Counted from the stretch's first letter, positions 22,171 to 34,640 are shown. The stretch is 64,000 bases of DNA from Cymbidium sinense (GCA_021442155.1 CM038217.1:151783834-151847833); one strand, 5' to 3'. Translations and numbers: made by a program. Notes: generated by a model not told the origin, from the sequence alone.

Positions 22171-24397
22171 ATGGTAACACCACCACTTATAGATGATGAG
22201 TCGTTGGATGTAAACATTGATAACCCAATTGTGGAAGTCCAAATGGGTATTAAGGAACATAATAGCAATTTAGATGATAATAACTATGAGGGGGAAAATG
22301 ATGTTACTAATGATTTGGTTGATAAGGGTGATGATGATGTTGAACTTGAAAATCTGATTGAAATAAAAAAAGAAAGAAAATATCATGAGTTTGGGAGGAG
22401 TTTAAAGAAGTTGTTCTTCCTAATGGCCAGAGAAAAGGGGAATGTTCTCACTGCAAGAAGAAGCTTGCTATAGACAACATTGGTAACCACACAATTTGGA
22501 AACACTTGGATCAATGTGCGTCTATAATGCATACAATAATGAAGCAAAAAAAATTTATATTTTTAGCGAAAAGATTGTGACAGTTCATTGGAAACAAATC
22601 AAGAGGGATTTACTTTGATAACTTTTAATTTTGATCAATCTAAAGTAATGGAGATGATTGCTTATTATATTTTGATTGATGAAAAACCCTTCTCAATTGC
22701 AGAGGAATTTGAATTTAATCTTATTTTGAAATCCATGTCACCATATTTTTTAAAATTTTTAAGAACAACTGCTCGTGGTAATGTGATGTTAGTATATAAA
22801 AAAGAAAAGAGAAAATTGAAGAACACACTGAATAGTATAAATAGAGTAAGTTTTACTACCGATATTTTGAAATCCAAGAATTAGAGGATATCTTATATGA
22901 CAGTCATTGCGCATTATGTCAACTCAAATTGGAAATTGAAAAAACACGTTCTTAGTTTTTAACATCTACCACATCTACATATAGCCTCTGAAATTATTGG
23001 CACATTCTATAAGACCCTAAAGTGAGTGGGGTCTTGAGAATAAAATATTCACATTATCAGTTGATAATGCATCAAATAATGATTGGGCAATCAAGTTATT
23101 GAAAGATATCTTACAGACTAGAAAGAAATTAATTTTTGGAGGAATACTATTTGATCTATGTTGTTGTGCACATATATTGAATTTAATGGTGAAGAATGGA
23201 ATTAAATGTATAGAATTTGTTGTTCAAAAAATCTGTGAGACTGTTAGAAGCTAGACTAATGAAATTTGTTGATGTTGTTCAGTAGTTACAATTACCAACT
23301 ATAAAACTTATTATAGATTGTCCAACACGCTAAAATTCAATATATAATATATTGGTTATTGTACTTCAACTAAAAGAAGCTTTCTTTTCATATAGTGAAA
23401 GAGATATTACATATCATAATTACCTTACAAAGGATGAATGGAATGATATAGAAAAGGTTTGATATTTTGGATTTTTTAATGAGGCTAATAATATCATTTT
23501 AAGCACTAAATACCCAACATCCAATTCATTTCTCTCACAAATTTGTATAATAAAGAAAGTATTGAATGATATTGCACTATCTTCTGATGCCTTTATCAAT
23601 TATATGACCAACAAAATGAAATAAAAATTTGAAAAATATTGGGGCGAATGTAATCTTCTGATGGCATTTGGTGCTATCATGGACCCATGGATGAAATTTG
23701 TTGTTATTAAGTTCGCATACCTTATGATCTATGAAGGAGATGATAACATTCAAAATATTTCATATGTCTGTAGTTTACTGTTTGAGTTATATGAAGAGTA
23801 TGTTGAATGCTTTGAACCAAAAGTTGAAGCTACAAGTGGTGGACTATTTAGAGGTGAAAGTAGTACAAGAAATAATAGCAAGTCAACTCAAGATACTCTC
23901 ACTAAAAATATAGTGGTTGACATAATTTTACTGATTACATATCATAGAAAACAAGTAGAAGGCCTATCAAATCATATTTGGATAACTATCTTGAAGATGG
24001 ATTAGATATATATCTAAAAGGTCATAATTTTGATATAATTGCTTGGTGGAAGAGCAGTCAACTAAAATATCATATACTTTCAAGGATGACAGTTGATATA
24101 TTTTCTATTTCAATTAGCACAATTGCTTCCGAGTCCACCTTTAGTGCAAGAGAGAGAGTTGTTGACACATATCGTTCAAAACTTGGAGTGAAAATTATTC
24201 AAGCTCTTATATGTGGCTCTAACTGGGTTCACTCTCATTACGGCTTGAAAGAGAGAATCAAGGTATATATTTATCACCTTTTTATTTTTGAATTAGTATC
24301 ATATTTATTTTAATTGTAACAATATTATACTACAATATATGTTTGTTAGGAAGAGGATGAAGATAACGAGATTGAGATACCCTTATCAATAACTTAG
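22171..24397 (+). pseudogene. hAT transposase, disrupted
   Basis: The N-terminus is acidic (22171-22380), followed after a frameshift by a BED zinc finger reading VWEEFKEVVLPNGQRKG, then ECSHCKKKL and the H/C pair in HTIWKHLDQC (about 22390-22528). The transposase body (22588-23900) is broken by many stops and shifts; the best open pieces are 22588-22884 and 23661-24005. The C-terminal hAT dimerisation domain is open (23978-24262): KSSQLKYHILSRMTVDIFSI, then STIASESTFSARERVVDTYR. A clean intron (24263-24349, GT...AG) joins an acidic tail ending at the TAG of 24397. The domain order is that of plant RICESLEEPER/DAYSLEEPER-like hAT transposases. Too many lesions for activity. Confidence 0.88.
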
Positions 24398-24636
24398 TAG
24401 CTTTATGAACTCAATGAAGAATGAAGTAAAGTGTGTTATTGTTTTCATCTTTTTTTTACTAGTCAGCATAAATTTTGTTGATATATTGTGATTCAAGCTG
24501 ATAAAGATATTGAGATACCCCTATCAATAACTTAGTAGCTTTATTTACTCAATGAAGAATGAAGTAAAGTTTGTTATTGTTTTCATATTTTTTTACTGGC
24601 CAGCATAAATTTTGTTGATATATTGTGATTCAAGCT
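24362..24636 (+). repeat. Tandem duplication of about 138 bp across the transposase stop codon
   Basis: 24362-24499 is repeated at 24500-24636 with few differences. Each copy contains the last codons, the TAG stop and about 100 bp of 3' untranslated DNA. It looks like a recent local duplication. Confidence 0.92.
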
Positions 24637-24935
24637 GATATTTTTTTTAAAATCTTTGATAGTTAAAGCTGATGCTTGATGAGGTTAATGGAGAAATGAG
24701 GATGGCTACTCTAGAACATGATATAGACTTGGAAAACTCTATTAATTTAGTAGACTTTATGTTTATTATTGATGACTTATGTAGTTCCATTTTCATATTT
24801 AAGCTCTTTATGAATTTCAATTTTTGTTTATTAAATTATTTTTTGTAGATTCAATTGCTAATTACTTTTATATTCTCGTGCAAAGAAAGAAGCTTCCCCC
24901 CAATCCCATAGATGTTGGGAGCTACTCGTGATAGT

Positions 24936-25620
24936 TGCCCATCATTTGGATGTGTGTTGGTAGCTATCTTTACATAAGTGATAATTTTTGAAAATATTAG
25001 AGGGAGATTGATGATGATAGCTATGATGAAAAAAATAGTAAATAAAATTATTATAATTGCTCATACTTTTAGATAGTTTCCCATCTATCCCTTGGATGTT
25101 GATAGCTAAATTATGATAGTTGCCCATATTTTGGATGTGTGCTAGTAGCTAACTAATTATTTTCACTCTTTAGTGCTTACTCAATCACATCAAATTTTTT
25201 GAGCTTGATTCAATGCCCTCTTAATACTTTGTAATGATGCTTTGTAATGTTCATTAATTGTACATTTTATTTATGATGTACTGAATTGGGGAGGCTTGTG
25301 GTTTATTGTTTGTAATAGTTTTATATTTTATATTTGGCTATTTAAATAGATATATGTCATTGTTATATGCGGCTTGTGGTTTTTCTTATAACAATGTTTA
25401 TATGAGGCTTGTGGTTTTTTTTATAAGGCTTGTAGTTTTAAAAATATACAATCTTTCTCTAATATTCTATGGGCTTTCATGATTTATTGGCTTAGCTTGC
25501 ATTTTTTTTTTGCAAGCAAATGCTAAGGGATGATTTGCTTGTGATTGCTCAGATAGAAAAAGCTATTTTTTTGTCTCTTTTGGGTGGCCAAATTTAAGTG
25601 GTTAGGTTGAGAAGAGGGTA
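24936..25620 (+). repeat. Internal direct duplication in hAT 3' region, copy 1
   Basis: This block recurs at 26228-26830. Shared landmarks include ATTGATGATGAT followed by GCTATGATGAAAAAAA (25008 and 26291), GATAGTTGCCCAT (25107 and 26398), CTAAGGGATGATTTG (25526 and 26729) and CTATTTTTGTCTCTT. Offset is about 1.2-1.3 kb. Short AGGCTTGTGGTTTTT-type repeats lie between the two (25290-25440). Confidence 0.8.
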
Positions 25621-26227
25621 CAAGTCATGAGCTTGAAGAGTAGAGGAGTAATAGGAGGAGGAGAGTGTTCAACGAGGGGTATGGTTTCTAAAAATTGGAC
25701 CTTTTTTGCTTTGTCTTGGGAGCTTCTGCTTTGGACTTCTCTTTACAAATAGGTATCTTTCTGTAGATTTTTCCATTTTTGTGGGCATGGTTTCATTGAT
25801 TTCTTATAAGCATTAGTTTGGGAGGAGGTTTTGAACCTATATTTTTTGCTTGGTTTGGTGCTTCAGGATATTTCCAGCCTTTACAAATTTAAAGAAACGA
25901 GATAGCTATTCCTTTTATCTAAAACTTGGACATGGATTTGATTCAACTTTAAAGCTGATTCTTTTTGTAGGCCAGAATTGAGCAGTGTCAATGTAACTTA
26001 TTACTCTCATTATGATGTTCTTGAATGTGGAGGGTCTATTGGGTTTCATAATTTTTACAAGCTTTTTGTTGAAGGATTTTTTTTCTGGAATGAAGATGCT
26101 AGAATTTGGTATCTCTTTAGTTGTGTATTACTGTATGTATTCATATGACAACATCAGGTCTTTTATTTAATACTATCTTCTTATTTTCTTTATTGCACTT
26201 TGTTTGAGCTGATTCTGGTTATCTTTT

Positions 26228-26830
26228 AGATGTGTTGGTAGTTAGTTATCTTTACAGAAGTGATAATTTCTAGAAATATTAGAGGGGTATTGATGATGAT
26301 GGCTATGATGAAAAAAACTAGTAAATGAAATTATTACAGTTGCTCATGATTTTAGATAGTTGCTCATTTATCCGTTAGATGTTGGAAACTAATTTATGAT
26401 AGTTGCCCATCTTTTGGATGTGTGTTGGTAGCCAATTATCTATTTATTCACTTGGTGATCATTCAACCCCATCAAATTTTCTGAGCTAGAGTCGATGCCC
26501 TCTTAATTGCTTGGTAGTCTTTTGGATATGTATTTCTATAAGTAATTATCGGTTAACAACTGATTGTTGGAGTTGATGCATGCTTCGAACATTTAGCCAA
26601 CTTTTTTTTTCATCTTTTGAATATGTGTTGCTACTTGCTAGCCTCTTAATAATATAATGTATGTTTCTTTTATATTCTTAAGGCTTTCATAATTTTTGGT
26701 CTTAGCTTACAGATTCTTGAAAGGAAATACTAAGGGATGATTTGATGTGGATGATTGGATAGGAGATCATAGGAGCAATGCTATTTTTGTCTCTTCCTGA
26801 TGGCCTAAATTTTGTGTCCTTTGTCATATT
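26228..26830 (+). repeat. Internal direct duplication in hAT 3' region, copy 2
   Basis: Partner of 24936-25620, with the same landmarks in the same order. The spacing between them is shorter than in copy 1, showing indels since duplication. Confidence 0.8.
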
Positions 26831-27060
26831 CTCATTGAGTCATTTTGTATCTCTTGAGTTGTGTAACTTGTGTATATTTAGTGCATGTATTATTCATATG
26901 ATAACATTAGGTCTTTTAATTAATATTATTTTGTTATTTTTTATTGCTCTTTATTTGAGCTGAATTTGGATATCTTTGTAATATAATATCTTCAGTTATT
27001 TTAATAAATGTTTTTTTATTTAGTTTAAAAACATTTCAAATATATGTTGCCATCAGACTG

Positions 27061-27260
27061 AATCTAGTCAAACTGGGCTATAATCGAGCCTATATATGAG
27101 CCGAGCTCGAGCTTTTCAATCGAGCCTAATCTAACAAGTCGAGCTCGAGCTTGATTTACTGTTCACGATCCGAGTTTGAGCTCACTCCCTTAGCTTGAGT
27201 TCGAGCCAATTGTCTACATTACGAGTTTAGTGCGCTCGAGCTCGATTGCGTGCATCCCTA
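27061..27260 (+). repeat. hAT 3' subterminal region and inverted-repeat tip
   Basis: A dense set of GAGCTCGAGC, CGAGCC and GAGTTCGAGCC motifs in both orientations, ending GCATCCCTAG at 27260. In hAT elements, subterminal repeats of this kind are the transposase-binding sites. The density of the palindrome GAGCTC is striking against the AT-rich flanks. Confidence 0.75.
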
Positions 27261-27271
27261 GTTACCCCATA

Positions 27272-27274
<3 letters not shown>

Positions 27275-27362
<88 letters not shown>
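27275..27362. repeat. (CT)n and (AT)n compound microsatellite
   Basis: (CT)24 at 27275-27322, a short GTCTCC break, then (AT)17 at 27329-27362. It lies only 14 bp outside the hAT tip. Confidence 0.97.
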
Positions 27363-27366
<4 letters not shown>

Positions 27367-30344
27367 GTGTGCGTATCAATCAAAAAAAAAATAACAAGTG
27401 GGGGGTCTATGTTGATTGAAAAATATATTTTAATATCTTTTAGTTGAGGTTATACGGTTATGTTTGTTAATTTGTTGATTATTTCAACAAATTATTACTA
27501 GGTTGTTTGAAATTTTATATGGAAGAATACCATTATCTATATGACCTATCAATGGGGATCATCACTAATAATGTGCTACAATTTTCCTATAAATGAAAGA
27601 CATCTATGAGAGTCAAGGCATCTAGCTTAAAATTGAGTAAAAATGATAGATAATAAAATATTTAATATACAATAATGATAAAAGAAAATATATGTATCAA
27701 GGCCGAATCATTAGTACTTTGGGCTAAGGAGATAACATCTACTTTGATGACTAATAACCGAACTCCATTTTTACTCTCGTATTCTATGTAATTATACTAT
27801 TTATTAAATATGACTTCATATCTAAAGGATAATAGTATCTTCAAATTAAAAAAAAAAAAATCAATATAAGCCCTTATAAGGCTATTGGAAGTTGAGAGGA
27901 GAGTAACAAAAAATAATAACTCAATGCAATTGCTTGGAAGTTGGTACTTGAAAAAGTTGACTCAACTTATGAGCATATTAATTATAAACCTATAAGAAAG
28001 TGCCAAGTGGATATGACTCAAAAACATTTAATAAAAAGAGGAATGTATCAATGACTATTTTCTATATTTACTTTTTATTTTTAACAAAGTTATTGAAATA
28101 AACATATATCTTTAGTTCAATTATTTCTCTCTTTTCTATAAAAAAGTTTTTTTGCTACTATAGAGCAAAAACTTTAACGAACTTGCTTTATTAAATACAT
28201 GCTTGTTGACTACTCAAGAATTCAATACTTAGCACCTGTTTTTGATGAATTTGAATAATCAATAAGTACATGAGGAACTTGATATATAAATTTGAAAATC
28301 TTTCATTAAAAGAAACTCAATAAACTCAAAAAATCTAGTTGCATTTTACCTAACTACTAGGTTGATTTTATTTTCGACTAATTAAAGAATGAAGCTTAAT
28401 TTATATGGATTATGCTCCACACATGATCATCTAAGTACATTAATCATATTATTAATCATTTTATCATGATATTCATATTTTTTTAGAAAGATAGAGACAT
28501 ATATTCATTTAAATTTCAAATTGGATGGAGGAGGGTCTTCAACTAAATTGTGGATGTAAACAATAATTGAGATGATGATATGGAAGTATCCCCTAATTAA
28601 CTTACATGATAACTCTTATACTAAGCTTTGTATGGTGAAAGATTGGTTGCATAAATTGATTCTAATAAAAGCCTTCTTTCACAACTAATTCCACTCAAAT
28701 GATTTTATGATAACACATAACTATATACACCATCATTTAAATCATCTTTATAGTTTTTCCATCCAATTAAAAATAACATCTAGAGTCACACTTCATTAAA
28801 AAAATATAAAGTCAATCTAGATCCATTTTTGAAAAGAAAGATTTATATACATAGCACACAATTTTTATGCATTTATATATCTAATGCCTAAAGTTTGATA
28901 TTTATATATATAATATTTTTCTCTATCTTAAAAAAACTTGTGTTTTACTTTTAAAAAGTTAATGACAATGGTGTTTTTGATGTGATATTAGTTGGGTACT
29001 ACTTATGTAAATGTTAAAATTTATATGATAGATATGCAATAAAAAATTTGTGTGACATGTCTATAAATCTCTCCAAAAAAAACCTATGAAGTTACACTTG
29101 AAATGTCTAAAATAAACTTTTAGAGCTACACACCATAATGATCTATTTGGGGTAGCTACAATTGTATGAAGACAGTTGCAGAGTTGCTATAGAAGGTGTT
29201 GCTGCCTAAAAAATTGTAGTGTGTATTACTAATTTTTTATTTTAAAAAAGGCGGATCATAACTTTCTAGCAGTCATTGCACTCTACTAGGTCAAATTAAA
29301 AAAAAATGTAACTTTCTCATTGTAGATTCTCCAAATCGACCCATACGCAGTTCTAAAATGGCATCGCAGTACGTTTTCGCACCATGCTTATGGAACACTC
29401 ACTCCATCTAAATAAAATTAAAATTAAAAAATTATACACATTCCGTAAATTTGTTCTCTCCAAAAACCACTTCATCTTTCATTTATATTAATTATAAATC
29501 ATAATTTATTTTATAATTATAAATCAATTCTATACATCCACTCTTAGGATTAAAACATCTAAAAGGAGAAGTCGATGTTTTAAAAGGAGGTTATTACTGT
29601 TCCTATAACCAGGAATAGACAGTGATTTTATTAATACTTCTATTTTTTGTTGTCTTTGAATTTAAATTTAGTAGTAGGGAAGAGAGAGAGGGCGAGAGGG
29701 AGGCAGACATTTTTTTTCGCATCAATTCCCATAAACTTAAAAGAATTCTACCCAACAAAGCTAAAATTATTACACATAATGACAAATAAAGTGGAAAAAA
29801 AATAAATTTTTGTAAGAATTTCCATAATGTGGGAATTATTATGTGGACTTTAAGACATAACATGAAGGTAGGTCAAAAAAAGATATTCTTGTGGCCGGTA
29901 ATGTAAGATACTAAGAGAAATTAGAGATCAAGTATCAAGGTAAATATTTTATTAAACTGCCGCTTGATTGAAAAGTAAAGTAAAATAAATACAGAGTTTC
30001 AACTTTTTTTATGTTTGATATGATATAAAATAAAATTTTAAAGTGACGTAATACAGTTGAAATTTATCAAAAGATTAAATTTTGGTGTATTTAAAATTTG
30101 TCCAAATTTAGGCAAATTCCAAATACATTGGCTAATATAAAATATTGACCACTCGTCATTCTTGGCCGATTGCCAACCGCCGCGCCGCATACACGCCGCC
30201 ATCCAAAACCATCAAAATGCTTTACATTATCTTTTTTTTATCAAACAGAAAAAAATAAATTTATATATTTGTAGAATTTCCAACCAAATAACCTCTAAAG
30301 TAATCTAAATACACCACATTCTTTTTACACTGTATTCCTTTTAT
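27363..30344. other. AT-rich intergenic DNA with two minor dispersed repeats
   Basis: No coding signal. 28620-28710 (TTTGTATGGTGAAAGATTG onward) matches 33447-33535. 28880-29050 (AAAGTTAATGACAATGGTG onward) matches 48790-48960. 29958-30344 begins GCCGCTTGATTG and holds alternating AT-rich and GC-rich stretches that resemble a Harbinger-type MITE split by the solo LTR at 30350. The rest shows nothing I can name. Confidence 0.5.
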
Positions 30345-31765
30345 ATTGCTGATATGACACTTAAAATACTACTAGTCAAAGCACGAATCTTGATGTCAAA
30401 AATAAGATGATCCTAAGTTGAAACTAGCCGAGATCAAGCACTTAAAATATCATTAGAAACTTTGGGATATCAGTTAAATCCCTAAATAGCACTTAAACAT
30501 GGAGTGTTTATAGTCAAATCGAGCGTCTCGACGAGCCGGATCTAACAAGCCCAAGATCTCATAATTCTGACTTCATTTGAGCATTCAAATACTTAAAATA
30601 CATCAAATGATCAAAGGAATCATTTTGAGTCGTCCAGGTGAGTGTTTGGGTTTTGCATATATTTACGTACTCCTCCAATCTATAAATAATCCTCATTTTT
30701 AGGGAGGCTGTAAAGAAAGGAGAGAGCTAAAGCTTGAAAATCCTCCAAGTGATAATTTACCACTCGGCACCGACCCTGGGTTATCATCACGCCGTCGCCA
30801 TGCCGTCATACCGCCATCGTGCCGTGGTCATCACCGTGACGGCTTCCACCGCCGTCATCCCAATTCGTCACGTTATTCTCTCGCCGTTCGACTGGCATCC
30901 CATACTAGTCTGTACTACCGTGGTATTTTATGCCGAAATGCTGCCAATACTGTATGCGTCTGGGCATTATCGTGACCATCGTGCGGTCATCCCAGATTAC
31001 GGATGTTGCCACGTCATCATTCTCCTCCGGCCGGTACGCCACCGACCACCACCGCCATTTTGCCACTGGGGTTCTATGGTCTGCCGTCCATTCAGCCTTA
31101 CCATCATTGGCGGTCATCCCCGCCAATCGCGGCGCAGCATGCCGCCATTGCTGCTTGCTCGCTGCCGGTCGCCGCGGCCGTTCCGATCGCGCCGTCGAAC
31201 AACGCCGCATTGCCATCGGGCATTGCGTCGACCGCGACTCACCGCCACGCATTATTTCTTGGCCGGTCACCATGTCCGCCGCACCATCTGCGGTCACCGC
31301 AATCGCCGGTCATCTCCGGCGACTCGGCGCCGGTGCTTACTCTCACCGCTGGTTGTTGCCATTTGCGGTCCCCGCTACATTGCGCCACTGCGTATTTCAG
31401 ACGAACACTCGGTCCGGATTTAGATGAGCCGGTCATCCACCCGTCCTCTCATTATCGCGCTCATCATACGCTTTCATCATCTACTACTACCAGAACATAA
31501 CCATATATATGGTTGTTGTTGCTCGAATTCTCATTATGAGCCCTTCTCACATACATAATTCCGTTATCGGAAAATTTTATTCTCAAATAGATACATAATG
31601 GAAGATTTTACTCCAGCGTGGTTTTCCCTCTTTTCGAGATTTTTTCATGTAAAAATTCTGGAGTTTTATTATTAATTCTTCAAATATTTATATGTGTGCT
31701 GGACTCCGTAACAAAGCTAAGATGTAAATTTTTACTTTACTGATTTTCTAGCACGCAACAATTGC
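30345..31765 (+). mobile_element. Solo LTR (30350-31760) with 5-bp target duplication
   Basis: The LTR begins TGATATGACAC at 30350 and ends GCACGCAACA at 31760, giving the canonical TG...CA ends. It is flanked by identical ATTGC at 30345-30349 and 31761-31765. Inside, on the plus strand, is a TATA box (CTATAAATA, 30680-30688), followed by a GC-rich transcribed part (30760-31460) and a T-rich 3' part with ACGTAAAAATTC-like sequence near 31650. Length is 1411 bp. No gag, pol, primer-binding site or polypurine tract is attached, as expected after LTR-LTR recombination. Long open frames at 30734-31500 on both strands are a GC-content effect and not genes. Family unknown; LTR features are compatible with Ty1/copia. 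Confidence 0.8.
30680..30688 (+). promoter_or_regulatory. TATA box of the solo LTR
   Basis: CTATAAATA about 330 bp into the LTR, followed by a GA-rich segment (GTAAAGAAAGGAGAGAGC). The position suits the U3/R boundary of an LTR promoter. Confidence 0.55.
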
Positions 31766-32431
31766 ATTCCTTTTTCAGGTAATCAAATAATCCTAAAGTT
31801 TGAAGGATCTCACCAAAATGTCTTGAAGTTACGGATTTATAATAAGATAAATTAATATTTGTTAACCTCATTAATAAAAATGTAAGAGTTAAAACTTCAT
31901 TATTGAATAATGAAATAAAGTCGAAATGATGAATAGTGGTAATTTAGAAGTGGATATGGACATCATGATAACGGTGCATTGCACGTAGCAAATGGCTAAA
32001 GTTTGATATGAAGGTGAAAATTTGAGAAAATTAATAAATTTTGGTTTTCAAGTGGAGATAGAACCGTGACTTGGAGAATGGTTTTATGATTTATTTTTAT
32101 TTTTATTTTTTTCCTTTTGTGGAAAGAGTGGAAAACGCTGTATATATAAAGTGATATGAATGTGAAAGCTGATTGAGTCACCTTGAAACTTAAGCCACCA
32201 TGATCATGGAAGCATCGAGTTTTCCGAGAATAACTATCCAACACCAATTATGGAAGAGGGAACCATCCACCTCTTCAAGATGAAAAAAATGATTTGGGAT
32301 ACATTAAAAAATAGAAAATATATAATCATATGATTTTTCAAAAAAAAAAAAAAAAAAGAGAGAGTAATGAATGTCATGGTAGTCACCAACTCTCCATAGA
32401 GCCTCCCACCACCAAGCGGCAGAGAGAGAAA
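31766..32431. other. AT-rich intergenic sequence
   Basis: I see no gene. It contains a poly(A) run near 32339-32357. The 83-codon minus-strand frame at 31996-32247 resembles nothing known. Confidence 0.5.
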
Positions 32432-32595
<164 letters not shown>

Positions 32596-32699
32596 CTGTA
32601 ACCTTCAAAAGAAAACGAGGTGGCTAGCAGTAGACGATTAAAAGGGTGCTCATGTAGAGGCAAATTTTCGTTGGTATTTCTATTTGGATGGAGGAAAGT

Positions 32700-32863
32700 A
32701 AGACTACTAGTTTTGCTTTAAAATTGAAAATTTTATTGAAATTAGAATCGGATTAAGATTGAGTTGAACATATTGAGCTGAGCTATGAGTCAAGATTTTA
32801 GTCAAATTTTTTTTGAGTTGATCTTGAGCCGGCCATAAATTGGATTGAACTAGATCGATCAAA

Positions 32864-32931
<68 letters not shown>

Positions 32932-33290
32932 CTTGTAAGTTTATAATAACAAAATTATTTCTAAAAGTAAATATATTGATTTATAACTTGTATTCTTTTA
33001 AAATAAATGTAAAATATTTATAAGTATAAATGTTATCTCTTTGAAAATCATATATTTTTATTTCATTTAATTTTTTTAATTTTAATAATTCTTTTTTTAT
33101 TAAATTCAAGCTAGCTCGATCAAAATGAGCCAACTTCATTCAATTTCGAGGCAAAAAAAAAAAAGAGAAAAAAGTTCAATTCGAGCCCCTTTGAAATCGA
33201 ATAATTCGAGCTACTTGAAAATCTTTCAAGCCGATCTTGAGCCGGCCTCGGATTGGCTCGAAATTAGCTCATTAACAACCCTAGTGAAGA
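32700..33290. mobile_element. Possible non-autonomous hAT relic
   Basis: 32740-32870 and 33105-33290 are rich in GAGCTGAGC, GAGCCGGCC, CTCGATC and TTCGAGC motifs, as in the hAT 3' terminus at 27061-27260. The right tip reads AACAACCCTAG (complement TAGGGTTGTT, hAT-like). A (TA)33 tract at 32865-32930 lies within. No clear left tip or 8-bp target duplication was found. Confidence 0.4.
32865..32930. repeat. (TA)n microsatellite
   Basis: About 33 TA dinucleotides inside the hAT-like relic. Confidence 0.97.
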
Positions 33291-33304
33291 GTCATGTAAC
33301 TAAG

Positions 33305-33660
33305 AGTGTGTTTGGAGTAACTTCTTAGTTGCATTGTTTTTCAAAAAAATAATCGATGCTACATTTGACAATCAACTTTTTAATTGCTTTTCAAAAATTT
33401 TTATGATAAAAAGCTGAGAATCAAATTATTAAAGTGTGATGGTTATAAACTTTGTTTGGTGAAAGATTGACTGCATATATTGATTCTTATAATATACTTC
33501 TTCACAATTAACTCCTCACAGATTTTAATAACTATTTCTATCAACTTTTTAATTTTAAAATTTAAATTTTGTTTAATCTCAACGCCTTGCTTTGCATTAA
33601 TTGATTGGATTGGATTGCACAATATATGTTGACTCCTGTTAGTTGGAGCAAACAATAAAT
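33305..33660. mobile_element. Possible MITE remnant
   Basis: Starts GTGTGTTTGGAGTAACTTC, the TGTTTGG-type tip common to plant MITEs. Holds the dispersed block TTTGTTTGGTGAAAGATTG (33451), which is shared with 28627. The right end is not clear. Confidence 0.3.
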
Positions 33661-34021
33661 ATAGAATTCTGTGTTTATCATTCTCATTTTAGTGTTATGT
33701 ACATAATTCATATCTAATAATTTTGCTCTTCAGATTTGTGAATTTTTGGTTAATATTCTAAAATAAAAAGGGATATTTATATACATAGTATTTAAAACTT
33801 ATATATTTATAAAATTAGCATTTAGTTAAATTTTTTGAATTAATGATCTCATATATTTGCGCATGTTATACTAAAACTGTTAAGAATTTGATGAAAGTAA
33901 AAAAATATAGGTCGGAGTTTTAATGTGAATTTTAATGAGAATTTGAAAAAAAATAAAATAAGAAAATGTTATTTTTATAAATATATATGTTTTAAATGTT
34001 ATGTATATAATTGCTCTTAAA

Positions 34022-34464
34022 AAAATTAACAATCCATTATATTTGTTTGGTATTTAGAATCGTGTAAAAGAAATACGCAAGTGAATATAATTGAATTAAT
34101 ACTTTACAGTTGTTTGATTGTATGTAAAGTAAATACATGAAAATTATATTTTATGTTTGGTTGAGCATATGTAAAGTAAAGTAAATACTTGCATTGTGAA
34201 TACTTTTGTATATTTAGAAATTAGTAAAATTTTTTTCATTAATTGAAATATTAAATTAATAAATTAATTATATATTAAAATATAAATATTTTATAAATAA
34301 AAAGTTACTACTTAGTTAAAAAAAGATTATAATATATTTATTTTAAAAGTGAAAAACCGAACAATATGATAGACCTCTATATAACTTGAACTGATAAATA
34401 AATTTATTTTAATGATATCTGTTATTTATTTTAAAATATTTTTTTAATTTGATTTCATAGGAAG

Positions 34465-34525
<61 letters not shown>

Positions 34526-34640
34526 ATTACATAAAACTATTATTTCTAATATGTTGATTAACTCTATAACTTGAACACTAAAATAAATAAATTACATTAC
34601 ACCTCTTTTACATTACTTAAAATTGATCATTATATTTTCG
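34022..34640. mobile_element. Probable Harbinger-family MITE
   Basis: The left end contains GTTTGG...TCGTGTAAAAGAAATAC (34045-34078). The right end contains ATTACACCTCTTTTACATTA (34592-34611), whose complement gives the same AATG-TAAAAGAGG-type tip. Both resemble the tip of the Harbinger element at 40700-40740 (ACACCTCTTTTACACG). A (AT)n tract lies at 34466-34523. It could instead be the left end of the larger Harbinger element. Confidence 0.45.
34466..34523. repeat. (AT)n microsatellite
   Basis: About 29 AT dinucleotides within the Harbinger-like MITE. Confidence 0.97.

Larger units (their letters stand above)
21666..27260 (+). mobile_element. hAT-superfamily transposon, 5' truncated
   Basis: A cut-and-paste DNA transposon. 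It includes 5' untranslated or intron sequence (21666-22170), a transposase pseudogene (22171-24397), a 2.4-kb internal non-coding part with duplications, and a 3' terminus at 27061-27260. The 3' end reads GCATCCCTAG, the complement of the TAGGGATG-type tip common in plant hAT elements, and is preceded by many GAGCTCGAG-type subterminal motifs. No matching 5' tip is visible; the element seems cut by the retroelement junction at about 21665. The target duplication cannot be checked without the left end. Confidence 0.75.
29958..31795. mobile_element. Possible Harbinger-type MITE interrupted by a solo LTR
   Basis: The left end reads GCCGCTTGATTGAAAAGTAAAG. The right end, read inward on the minus strand from about 31795, gives TTATTTGATTACCTGAAAAA. 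The ends share a TTGATT...GAAAA core like the TTTGGATACC...AAA tips of plant Harbinger MITEs. The match is short and I give it low weight. Confidence 0.25.

Noticed and set aside
30734..31500. Long overlapping open frames (up to 229 codons) on both strands
   Set aside because: They overlap in several frames within the GC-rich core of the solo LTR, have Arg/His/Pro-rich low-complexity composition and show no domain. A composition effect.
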